Shown here: piece by piece, positions 11,200 through 23,400 of the stretch
Numbering within the stretch: position 1 is the stretch's first letter
Layout of the letters: each line of letters begins with the position of its first letter
Origin: Ricinus communis
Lineage: Eukaryota; Streptophyta; Magnoliopsida; Malpighiales; Euphorbiaceae
DNA: 64,000 nt
Assembly: GCF_019578655.1 (NCBI RefSeq)
Contig: NC_063261.1
Coordinates: 10,176,446 to 10,240,445 of the forward strand
Direction of reading: 5' to 3'
The notes under the pieces: model-generated
Seen by the model: only the letters and a program-made list of their open reading frames with translations
The model's database searches: none
Told to the model about the DNA's origin: nothing
Position numbers and translations under genes: made by a program

Positions 11200-14100
11200 T
11201 AACCTCGAAAATGTGTAGATTTATGAATTTGAAAAAAGAACCCCATAATAATGCTAATAATCTAATATGAGAAAATGACCCCATAAAAATGGTATATTTA
11301 TCAATATAAGAACATAACCCCATAAACGTGTATATTCATGAAATTGAGTAAATAACCCCGTAAAAGTAGTGTAATTGCGAGTCTGAGAAAACAACCTCAT
11401 AGATAGATAAATTTTTAAATATGAGAAAAAAACCTCGTAATATGTGGATATTTATCAATCGGAGAAAATAACCACATAATATTGGTATATATGTAAGTAT
11501 GAGAAAACAACCTCTTAAATAAATTAATTTTATAATATAAGAAAATAATCCCGTAAAATGGTTATATTTGTCACTATAAGAAAACAACCCCATAAAATAT
11601 GTATATTTATTAATCTGAGAAAAGAACCCCGTAAAATTAGAGTAATTGCTTGTCTAAGAAAACTGCCTGGTAGAACGGGTAAATTTTTTAATATGAGAAA
11701 ATAGCCTCGACGAAGGGGTAAAATTTTTAATATGTGAAAATAACCCCGTAATATGGGGATATTTATGAATATGAGGAGATAATCTCGTAATTGTGGTATA
11801 TATGTGAATATAAGAAACAACCCCTTAAATGGGTTAATTTTATAAAATGAGAAAATAACCCCGTGAAAGGGTATATTTTTCGATATAAGCAAATAACCCC
11901 GTAAAATGTGTATATTTATAAATTTGAGAAAACAACCCTATAATAGTGCTAATTATTTAATATGAGAAAATGACCCCATAAAAGTTATATATTTATCAAT
12001 ATAAAGAAATAATCCCGTAAAACGTGTATATTTATGAACCTCAGAAAATAACTCTGTAAAAGTAGTGTTATTGCAAGTATGAGAAAACAGCCTCGTAGAA
12101 GGGGTAAATCTTTTAATATGAGAAAACAACCCTGTAAGAGGGGTGTATTCATAAATATTAGAAAAGAACCCCGTAATAAGGGGATATTTATCAATCGGAG
12201 AATGTAAATCCGTAATTTTGGTATATTTGTGAGTATGAGAAAACAACCCCTTAAATAGGTTAATTTTATAATATGAGAAAACAACGTCGTAAAATGGTTA
12301 TATTTGTCGATATAAGAAAATAACTCCGTAAAACATGTATATTTATGAATTTGATAAAACAATCCCATAATAGTGCTAACAATTTAATATGAGAAAACGA
12401 CCCCATAAAAGTGGTGTATTTATCAATATAAGAAAATAACCCCGTAAAAGTAGTGTAATTACGGGTCTCAAAACATAACCTCATAGATGGGGTAAATTTT
12501 TTAATATGAGAAAACAACTCCATAATACGGAAATATTTATCAATCGGAGAAAATAACCCAGTAATATTGGTATATTTGTGAGTATAAGAAAACAATCTCT
12601 TAAATGGATTTATTTTATAATATGTGAAGACAACCCCGTAAAATGGTTATATTTGTCTATATAAGAAAATAACTCCGTAAAACATGTATATTTATAAATT
12701 TAAGAAAGCAATCCCATAATAGTGCTAATAATTTAATATGAGAAAATGACCCCATAAAATTGGGGTATTTATCAATATAAGAAAAAAACCCCGCAAAACG
12801 TGTATATTTATGAATCTGAGAAAACAAACCCGTAAAAGTAGTGTAATTACGAGTCTAAGAAAACAACCTGGTAGAACGGGTAAGTTTTTTAATATGAGAA
12901 AACAGCCTCGACAAAAGGGTAAATTTTTTAATATGTGAAAACAACCCCGTAATACGAGGATATTTATGAATCTGAGGAAATAGCCCCGTAATTGTGGTAT
13001 ATTTGTGAGTATGAGAAACAACACCTTAAATGGGTTAATTTTATAATATGAGAAAATAATCCCGTGAAAGGGGTATATTTTCCGATATAAGAGAATAACC
13101 CCGTAAAACGTGTAGATTTATAAATTTGAGAAAACAACCACATAATAGTGTTAATAATCTAATATGTGAAAATGATCCCATAAAAATGGTATATTTATCA
13201 ATATAAGAAAATAACCCCGTAAAACGTGTATATTATCTGAGAAAATAATCCTGTAAAAGCAGTGTAATTGCGAGTTTGAGAAAACAACTTTATAGATGGC
13301 GTAAATTTTTTAATATAAGAAAATAACCCCGTAATACGGGAATATTTATTAATCAGAGAAAATCACCCGCGTAATATTGGTATATTGGTGAGTATGAGAA
13401 CCTCTTAAATGGGTTAATTTTATAATTTGAGAAAACAATCCCGTAGAATGGTTATATTTGTTGACATAAGAAAATAGCTCCGTAAAATGTGTATATTTTT
13501 TAATTTGAGAAAACAATCCCACAATAGTGCTTATAATTTAATTTGAGAAAATGACCCCGTAAAAGTGGTGTATTTATCAATATAAGAAAGTAACCCCATA
13601 AAATGTGTATAGTTATGAATCTGAGAAAACAACCCCGTAAAAGTAGTGTAATTGTGAGTCTAAGAAAACGGCCTCATAGAAGGGTAAATTTTTTAATATG
13701 AGAAAACAACCCCGTAAGAGTGGTATATTTATAAATATTAGAAAACAACCCCGTAATACAGGGATATTTATCAATCAGAGAAAATAACTCTGTAATTTGG
13801 TATATTTGTGAGTGTGAGAAAACAACCCCTTAGATGGATTAATTTTATAATATGAGAAAACAACCCCGTAAAAGGAGTATATTTGTCAATATAAGAAAAT
13901 AACCCCGTAAAACGTGTAGATTTATAAATCTAAGAAAACAAACTCAAAAAAATAGTGTAACTACGAGTCTAAGAAAACATCCTCGTAGAAGGGGTAAATT
14001 TTTTAATATGAGAAAGAAACACCGTAATACGGGAATATTTATCAATCGGAGAACATAACACCGTAATTTTGGAATATTTGTGAGTATGAGAAAACAACGC

Positions 14101-15598
14101 CTTAAATGGGTTAATTTTATAATATGAGAAAATAACCCGTAAAAGGAGTATATTTGTCGATATAAGAAAATAACCCTATAAAATGTATATATTTATGAAT
14201 TTGAGAAACAATCCCATAATAGTGCTTATAATTTAATATGAGAAAATGATGATGTAAAAGTGGTATATTTATCAATATAAGAAAATAATCCCGTAAAATG
14301 TGTATATTTATGAGTTTGAGAAAACAGCCTCGTAGAATGGACAAAATTTTAATAAGAGAAAACAACCCCGTAAGAGGGGTATATTTATAAATATTAGAAA
14401 ACAACCTCGTAATATGGGGATATTTACCAATCGGAATAAATAACCCTGTAATTTTGGTATATTTGTGAGTATGAGAAAACAACCCCTTAAATAGTTAATT
14501 TTACAATATGAGAAAACAACCACGTAAAAGGGGTATATTCGTCGATATAAGAAAATAATCCCGTAAAACGTGTATAGTTATGAATTTGACAAAACAACCC
14601 CATAATAGTGATAATAATTTAATATGAGAAAATGACCCCGTAAAAGTGGTATATTTATTAATAAAAGAAAATAACCTCGCAAGACATGTATATTTATGAA
14701 TCTGAGAAAACAACAACACAAAAGTAGTGTAATTGCGAGTCTAAGAAAACAGCCTTATAGAACAGATAAATTTTTGAATATGAGAAAACAACATCGTAGA
14801 AGGGGTAAATTTTTCAATATGTGAAAATAACCCCATAATACGGGGATATTTATGAATCTGAGGAGATAACCTTGTATATTTGTGAGTATGAGAAAACAAC
14901 CCCTTAAATGGGTTAATTTTATAATATAAGAAAACAACCTCGTAAAAGGGGTATATTTGTCGATATAAGAAAATAACCCCGTAAAACATGTAGATTTATG
15001 AATTTTAGAAAACAACCTCATGATAGTGCTAATAATTTAATATGAGAAAACGAACCCGTTAAAGTGGTATATTTATCAATATAAGAAAATAACCCCATAA
15101 AACGTGTATATTTATGAATATAAGAAAACAGCCCCATAAAAGAATTGTAATTGCGAGTTTGAGAAAACACCCTCGTAGGAGGAGTAAATTTTTAATATGA
15201 GATAACAACCCCGTAAGAGGTGTATATTTATAAATATTAGGAAACAACCCCGTAATACGGTGATGTTTATCAATTGGAGAAAATAAATCCGTAATTTTGG
15301 TATATTTGTGAGTATGAGAAAACAACCCCTTAAATGGGTTAATTGTATAATATGAGAAAACAACCCCATAAAAGGGGTATATTTGTCAACACAAGAAATA
15401 ACCCCGTAAAATGTGTATATTTATAAATCTGAGAAAACAACCCCTTATAAGTAGTGTAATTGCAAGTTTGAAGAAATAGCCTCGTAGAAGGCGTAAATTT
15501 TTTAATATGAGAAAACAATCCCGTAAGAGGGGTATATTTATAAATATTAGAAAACAACCACGTAATACGGGGATATTTATTAATCAGAGAAAATGACC
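11195..15598 (+). repeat. satellite array 2
   Basis: This satellite of about 39-bp subunits continues the array interrupted at 3581. Positions 11200-11900 are almost identical to 2586-3290, so they are the next copy of the about 990-bp variant repeat. Further right both HOR types occur: type 1 with one GCCTCGTAGAAGGGG subunit followed by CCCCGTAAGAGGGG, and type 2 with two successive GTAGAA subunits and then TATGTGAAAATAACCCCGTAAT. It is cut at 15598 by LTR C inside an h-type subunit. No gene is seen. Confidence 0.93.
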
Positions 15599-15833
15599 TG
15601 TAATACCCGAAAATTTTCTTTAATAATGATTATATTAATAATGATTAATAATGAGTTTTTATTTAAATTAATTTATTTTATTTTTATTTGGTCTAGTTGG
15701 AATGAATTAAATGGAATTTTAATGCTAGATAAATAAGAAGTTATTTTCTATATCCTATTAGTTTGAATTTTTAAGAAATTAATTAAGTAAATTATTTGAG
15801 AAATATTTATATTTTGGTTATTCAAATTTTCCC

Positions 15834-15837
<4 letters not shown>

Positions 15838-15868
<31 letters not shown>
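15838..15868. repeat. (AT)n microsatellite in LTR C
   Basis: About 31 bases of uninterrupted alternating A and T. The homologous place in D (25605-25640 and 30230-30265) has a shorter, interrupted TATATATAGCATATATATA, so the run has grown in this copy. Confidence 0.9.
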
Positions 15869-15872
<4 letters not shown>

Positions 15873-16399
15873 TATATGGGAGAATTTGTAAATGATGTTT
15901 TTATAAAAGAAAATTTTAGAGAAATTGGTATTTTAATTAGCTAGTGGTATTAAATTTTAAGTTGAAAAATATTTAGTGAATTGATTATTTAATTTAATTG
16001 TGTTAGGACTAAATTGGAAAATTATTTTTAGATGAGGATTAAAAATATAATTTTATTAATTTGGGGTTTTAATGAAAATTTGTGTGTTTGGTATTTTTAT
16101 AATTAAATATGTCGGTAAGGGCTTTTTGGTAATTTTATATTTAAAAGCAAGGGTATATATGTAATTGTGTATTTTCAAAATTCTAATTTGGCCCAAATTA
16201 AATAGTTAGGGGCTTAATTGAAAGGCTAAAGGAAAGTTTAGGGGTTAAATTGAAATTATGCAGCACGAAATTGTAAGTAATAAAAAAGTTAAGGGACTAA
16301 ATTGTAATAAGGAAAAGTTCAGGGGTCAAATATCGGTATTGAAAGGAAAGGATTCGGGGAAGAAGGGAAAGGAGAGAGAGGGGTGTCGGGCCGTCGAGA

Positions 16400-16419
16400 A
16401 GAGAGAGAGAGAGAGAGAG
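16400..16419. repeat. (GA)n microsatellite in LTR C
   Basis: A pure GA run at the junction of the AT-rich and GC-rich LTR parts. Other copies have only CT/GA-rich patches here (for example 19740-19790 and 43990-44040 on the opposite strand). Confidence 0.85.
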
Positions 16420-17730
16420 GCGGTCATGGCGATCGACAATAGGGCAGTGGCAGAGTCGGCGGCCAGCAGGCGGAAGCACGCAAGGAAGGCAGCGGCTTTC
16501 AAAGGTCGTTCCGGCATTTTCGGCCGATCTCGGTGGCAATTGGCTCCCCTCGGAGAGAGCTTCCTTTTGGCAGTGGCGGCGTCGGTTTTGATGGCTGGGG
16601 GAGGGAGTTCCGACGAAGTAGGTGGCAGCCGTGTTTTTTAGCTTTTCTGGCGAGCTTCGGCGGAGCATGGACGATCGAAGGATGTATCCCGACTCTCCTC
16701 AGCTCAAGCTTCGCAATGGCACCGATTTCGTGGCAATCGGACTTCGTTTGCGAATCAACGGTCGAGATCGTCTGCAAATCTCTTCCAGTGATCAGGGGTC
16801 AGATTGAGAAATCAGAAAGGGGGATCGTCGTTAGCGCATCGTTTCGAGTCCGATGGTGAGTTCGGATCGTCGATCGAACTCTGGCAGCTGGAAGCTAGTC
16901 GACCGAGCAATCAAGCGTCTTGGTAACTTTCTCTCGCCCGTTAATTTTGAAATTCTTTGATGTAATTTATGCTTATTGATTGTGTTGAGTATTAGATGAT
17001 ATTTGTGAGTCGAAAATAATTGTCTGTCGGTTTGCCTGCCCTTGTGTTTTGTGCTGTGTGGTGGAGTCGGGAAAATAGTGAAGTCTTGGGGACCCGACTC
17101 TCGTTGTGTTAAAATGCTGGATATTTATAGTGTTTTTCTGGCAGGTCCTGGACCCGTTTTACCGGGGGTAAATGTCCGTGTTTTAAGGGAGATTCTACCG
17201 GATTTTCGGTAGAATTCTTCCGAGTCGAGATTCTTAGACAGTCAGTCCTAGGAATCTAGGCCTAGGATTAATGGTTAATTGTTTTCGCATTTTGATATAT
17301 TGTTTTCCGTGATTAGATAATCCGTCTGTTCGGCTCGCTCCAATCGAGGCACCGGAGCAGAGCTAGGAGGTCGCTAATCTGTGAGTTAAAGTCACTTAAT
17401 CATTGCACTATTGCTAAGTCTGAATTTAATATGCTATTTTAGAAATTTATGCTTAATATGATTATTAGTACCGCAATATAAATAATTTCACTTGATTATT
17501 AATTATTGAAAATAATATAAATATTATTATTAGTAACGTTATAATAATACAAATATTATTATTTTTCCACACGAATTGCACGTTGCTTTACCCTAAATTT
17601 TTAATCTTTATTTCGATATATGTTGAATGATTTCATTAGACAATGATATTTATTAAATCTGATGATTGCGATTTGGGAAATGTGGCTTTCGTAGAACATG
17701 CCACCTGATGGGTTACATCAGGACCGCGTG

Positions 17731-20404
17731 TGTCACGACCCCACCCGTGGGCCCGTGACCGGCACTAGGGAATGGGTAGGCTTAAGGCCACCGAAACCCG
17801 TAGTAAGCCTGATACTCACTGATTTAAACAAATCTCATCTCAAATTAATATTATTAAAGCCACAATTTATCTTAAATGCTATATTTTACATAAATACTTG
17901 ATGCCTTGGAAAAACTAGGCGAGACCTGAAACTCAGAAAATTTACAACTGAAACATCTACTATTACTACTGCGGAGAATCTAAGATTTACCAATTTACAT
18001 ACCAAATCAAATACATCACCCGTGCACGTAAATACAATATATCAACCATGCACGTAAATACAATCCATATTATAATCATACCATAATAAATAAATAAATG
18101 AATAAATAAAAATATATTTTTACTTTTACGGGACGAGTGGCTCAGTAGAACCCTAAACCCCAAAATCTAGTAGCCATTTTGGCTCTCTTAATCCAATAAG
18201 ACTGGTGCCCAGAGAGCAATGCTCGACCAGGGACCTTACCTCCAGTCTGGTCACTTAAATATCCAAGTATGCCGACGCCCAGAGAGCAATGCTCGACCAG
18301 GGACCTTACCTCTGGCAATTTACTCAAATCAGCCCAGAGAGCCATGCTCGACCAGGGCAAAACCATAAAAATCTTATTACATGTCCATGATCATTACCGG
18401 TGCGCACGCGGTCCTGATGTAACCCATCAGGCGGCATGTTCTATAAGCCACATTTCCCAAATCGCAATCACCACATTTAATAAATATTATTGTCTAAAGA
18501 AGTCATTCAACTATATCAAAATAACGATTAACAATTTTAAAGTAAGACATAATGCAACTCATGTGGAAAACTGATAATATTTGGTATTATTATAACTTAC
18601 TAATAATAATATTTATATTATTTTCAATAATCAATAATCAAGTAAAATCATTTATATTGCGATACTAATAATCATATTAAGCATAAATTCTAAAATAGCA
18701 TATTAAAATCAGACTTAGCAATAGTGCAATGATTATATGACTTTAACTCACAGGTTTGGCGACCTCCTAGCTCTGCTCCGGTGCCTCGGTAGGAGCGAGC
18801 CGAACGAACTGACAATCTAGTCATGGAAAACAATTTATCAAAACGATGAAACAATTACAATAGATCCTAGGTCTAGATTTCTAGGACTGACTGTCTAAGA
18901 ATCTCGACTCAGGAGAATTCTACCGAAAATCCGGCAGAACCTCCCTTACAACACGAACATTACCCCCCGTAAAAACGGGTCCAGGACCTGCCAGAAAAAC
19001 ACTCTAAATATCCAACAATTTAAACAACGGGAGTCGGGTCCCCAAACTTCATTATTTCCCGACTCCGCCACACAACACAAAACACAAGGCAGGCAACTGA
19101 CAGACAATTATTTTTGACTCACAAATATCATCAAATACTCAATATAACCCAATAGACACAAAATTAAAATCAAAGGATTTCTAAAATTAACGGACCAAAG
19201 ATAATTACCGAGACGCTCGATCGCTCGGTTGACTCGCCTCCGGCCGCCGGAGTCCGATCGACGATCTGAACACACCATCGGACTCACAACGACGCGCTGA
19301 TGACGATCCCCGCTTCCAATTTTCTGATTTGACACCCGATCATTCGGAGAGATTTACGGACGATCTCGGCCGTCGATTTGCAAACGAAGCCCGATCGCCA
19401 CAAAACTGGTGCCAATGTGAAGCTTGAGCTGAGGAGAGTCGGGATACGTCCTCCGATCGTCCATCTTCCGCCGGAGCTCGCCGGAAAAGCTAAAAAAATG
19501 TGGCTGCCCCCTACTTTCTCTCTCCACCGGATCTTCCATCTCCGGCCACCACAAGCGTTGCCGAGAGGAGCCGATCGCCACTCGACTCGGCCGCCAACAC
19601 GGCCGGAACGGCCTCCGGAATCCGCTGCTCCTACGCGCGATTTCCGTTGCCAGACTGTCGTTCTCGCCGCACGCCGCGCCCGGCCACCACTCCGCCGCCA
19701 CCGACGACGCATGCCGCCGCCTTCCTCCTCTTCTTCTTCGGCCATCACCCTCTCTCTCTCTCTCTTCCTCTCTTCTTCCCCGATTTTCTTTCCTTTCAAT
19801 ATCGACATTAGGCCCCCGAACTTTTCCTTATTGCAATTTGGTCCCTCAACTTTCTTAATTACTTACAATTTCATCATGCAGAATTCCAATTTAACCCCCA
19901 AACTTTTCTTTAGCCCTTCAATTAAGCCCTTAACTAATTAATTTGGGCCAAATTAGAATTACTGAAAATACACAATTACACAAATACCCCTGACCGACAT
20001 ATTTATTTACAAAAAATACCAGACCCACAAATTTCCATTAAACCCTCATAAAAATAACATTATACTGTCAATCCTTATTCCAAAATAAATTTCCAATTAA
20101 ATCCTACACACAATTAAATTAAATTAAATAATCAATTTCCAACTTAAAATTTAATACTACTAATCAATTATAATACAAATTTTTCCAAAATTCTTTTATA
20201 AAAACATCCCTTACAATTTCTACCATAATTTTCCAATATATAATTTTACTTATATAATTATACATTTGGGAAAATATTGAATAACTAAATAAAAAATATA
20301 ATTTATTCCTCAAATAATTTATTTAATTAACTCCTTAAAAATCAAACTAATTGGATATGGAAAAATAATTCATTATTAAACATATAAAAATTCGGGGTAT
20401 TACA
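17731..20404 (-). mobile_element. LTR C, minus arm: LTR with both termini
   Basis: On the plus strand it begins TGTCACGACC and ends GGGGTATTACA, the reverse-oriented family termini. Sequence between TACATCACCC (18020) and GTGCACGTAAATAC is missing relative to copies E and H, where the CGATGATGAAGGAGTCGGG block lies. The GC-rich part (19200-19760) and the AT-rich end follow the family order. The left flank is the plus arm (GCGTG) and the right flank is satellite (ATAAC), so there is no target duplication. Both arms together make a foldback: 17730 pairs with 18405. Confidence 0.88.
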
Positions 20405-23400
20405 ATAACCCCATAAAACGTGTAAGTTTATCAATTTGAGAAAACAACCCCATAATAGTGCTAATAATTTAATATGAGAAAACGACCCCATAAAAGTGGT
20501 ATATTTATCAATATAAGAAAATAACTCTGTAAAACGTGTATATTCATGAATTTGAGAAAACCACCCTGTAAAAATAGTGTAATTGCGAGTCTGAGACAAC
20601 AGCCTCGTAGAAGGGGCAAATTTTTTAATATGAGAAAACAATTCCGTAAGAGGGGTATATTTATAAATATTAGAAAATAACCACGTAATACGGGGATATT
20701 TATTAATCGGAAAAAATGACCCCGTATAATTTTGTTATATTTGTGAGTATGAGAAAACAATCCTTTAAATGGGGTAATTTTAGAATGAGATAACAACCCC
20801 GTAAAAGGAATATATTTATCAATATAAGAAAATAACCCCGTAAAATGTGTATATTTATGAATTTGACAAAACAACCCATAATAGTAATAATAATTAAATA
20901 TGAGAAAACGACCCCATAAAAGTGGTATATTTATCAATATAAGAAAATAACCCCGTAAAACGTGTATATTTATAAATTTGAGAAAATAACTCTGTAAAAG
21001 TAGTGTAATTGCGAGTCTAAGAAAGCAGCCTCATAGAAGGGGTAAATTTTTTAATATTAGAAAACAACCCCGTAAGAGGGGTATATTTATAAATATTAGA
21101 AAACAACCTCGTAATACATGGATATTTATCAATCGTAAAAAAAAACCTGTAAAAGTAGTGTAATTGCGAGTCTAAGAAAATAGCCTCGTAGAACGGGTAA
21201 ATTTTTTAATATGAGAAAATAGTCTTGTAGAAGGGGTAAATTTTTTAATATGTGAAAACAACCAAGTAATACATAGATATTTATGAATCTGAGGAAATAA
21301 CCCCGTAACTGTGGTATAATTATGAGTATGAGAAAATAACCCCATAAAGGTGGTGTAATTATGAGTTTGAGAAAACAGCCTCATAGAAGGTGTAAATTTT
21401 TTAATATGAGAAACCAACCCCGTAAGAGGGGTATATTTATAAATATTAGAAAATAACTCCGTAATTTTGGTATATTTGTGAGTATGAGAAAACAACCCCT
21501 TAAATGAGTTAATTTTATAATATGAGAAAACAACCCCGTAAAAGGGTATATTTGTCAATATAAGAGAATAACCCCGTAAAATATGTTTATTTATAAATAT
21601 GAGAAAATAACCCTGTAGAAATAATGTAACTTCGAGTCTGAGAAAACAACCTCGTAGGGGATATATATCAATCGGAGAAAATAACCCTGTAATTTTGGTA
21701 TATTTGTGAGTATGAGAAAACAACCCTGTAAAACGGGTATATTTGTCAGTATAAGAAAATAACCCCATAAAACGTGTATATTTATGAATATGAGAATACA
21801 ACTCGGTAAAGGTAGTGTAATTGCGAGTCTGAGAAAACAGCCTCGTAGAAGGTGGAAATTTTTCTTAATATGAGAAAACAACCCCATTACAGGGGTATAT
21901 TTATAAATATTAGAAAATAACCCCGTAAAACATGTATTTTTATGGATCTGAGAAAACAACCCCGTAAAAGTAGTGTAATTACGAGTCTAAGCATATAGCC
22001 TCGTAGAGCGGATAAATTTTTTAATATGAGAAAACAGTCTCGTAGAAGAGGTAAATTTTTTAATATGTGAAAACAACCCTGTAATAAAGGGATATTGACG
22101 AATCTAAGGAAAAAACCCCGTAATTGTGGTATGTTTGTTAGTATGAGAAAACAACTCCTTAAATTGGTTAATTATATAATATGAGAAAACAACCCCGTAA
22201 AGGGGTATATTTGTCCTTATATGAAAATAATCGCGTAAAACGTGTATATTTATGAATTTAAAAAAATAACCCCATAATAGTGGTAATAATTTAATATGAG
22301 AAAACGACCCTATAAAAGTGGTATATCTATCAATATAAGAAAATAACTTCGTAAAACGTGTATATTTATGTATCTGAGAGAACAACCCCGTAAAAGTACT
22401 ATAATTGCGAATCTCAAAAAACAGCCTCGTAGAACAGGTAAATCTTTTAATATGAGAAAACAGCCTCGTAGAAAGGGTAAATTTTTTAATAATGTGAGAA
22501 CAATCCTGTAATAATCTGAGGAAATAACCCCGTAATTGTGGTATGTTTGTTAGTATGAGAAAACAACCCCTTAAATGGGTTAATTTTATAATATGAGAAA
22601 ACAACCCCGTAAAAGGGGTATATTTGTCGATATATGAAAACAACCCCGTAAAATGTATATATGTATATAAATTTGAGAAAACAACTCCATAATAGTGCTA
22701 ATAAATTAATATGAGAAAACGATCTAGTAAAAGTGATATATTTATCTATATAAGAAAATAACCTCGCAAAACGTGTAAATTTATGAATCTGAAAAAATAA
22801 CCCCGTAAAAGTAGTGTACTTGCGAATATGAGAAAACAGACTCGTAGAAGGGGTAAATTTTTTAATATGAGAAAACAACCCTGTAATACAGAGATATTAA
22901 TCAATCGGAGAAAATAACCCCGTAATTTTTTGTATATTTTATAGTATGAGAAAACAACCTCTTAAACGGGTTAATTTTATAATACGAGAAAACAACTCCG
23001 TAAAAGGGGTATATTTGTCAATATAAGAAAATAATCCTGTAAAACGTGTATTTTTATGAACATGAGAAAACAACTCAATAATAGTGCTAATAATTTAATA
23101 TGAGAAAACATCCCCGTAAAAGTGGTATGTTTATCAATATAAAAAAATAACCCCGTAAAACTTGTATATTTATGAATCTAAGAGAACAACCCCATAAAAG
23201 TAGTATAATTGCGAGTTTAAGAAAACAAGCTCATAGAACAGGTAAATCTTTTAATATGAGAAAACAGCCTCGTAGAAGGGGTAAATTTTTTAATATATGA
23301 AAACAACCCCGTAATACGAGAATACTTATCAATAGGAGAAAATAACCCCGTAATTTTGGTATAATTATGAGTATGAGAAAATTACGCCTTAAATGAGTTA

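Larger units (their letters stand above)
15599..17730 (+). mobile_element. LTR C, plus arm: 5' two-thirds of a family LTR
   Basis: It starts exactly at the family 5' terminus TGTAATACCCG and runs collinearly with the 5' LTR of element D through the AT-rich start, the GC-rich middle (16390-16920) and the GAGGCACCGGAGCAGAGC block near 17350. It stops inside the LTR at ACATCAGGACCGCGTG (17730). There it meets an intact, oppositely oriented LTR terminus. No target duplication is found: the left flank is TGACC. It contains an (AT)n run and a (GA)n run. It is one arm of a large inverted repeat with 18405-20404. Confidence 0.88.

Noticed and set aside
18149..18165. Telomere-type CCCTAAA motif
   Set aside because: It occurs singly within LTRs (also near 61425), with no tandem array.
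15599..20404. Region C as one complete LTR retrotransposon with paired LTRs
   Set aside because: The LTR pieces are in opposite orientation, with no interior, PBS, PPT or target duplication.
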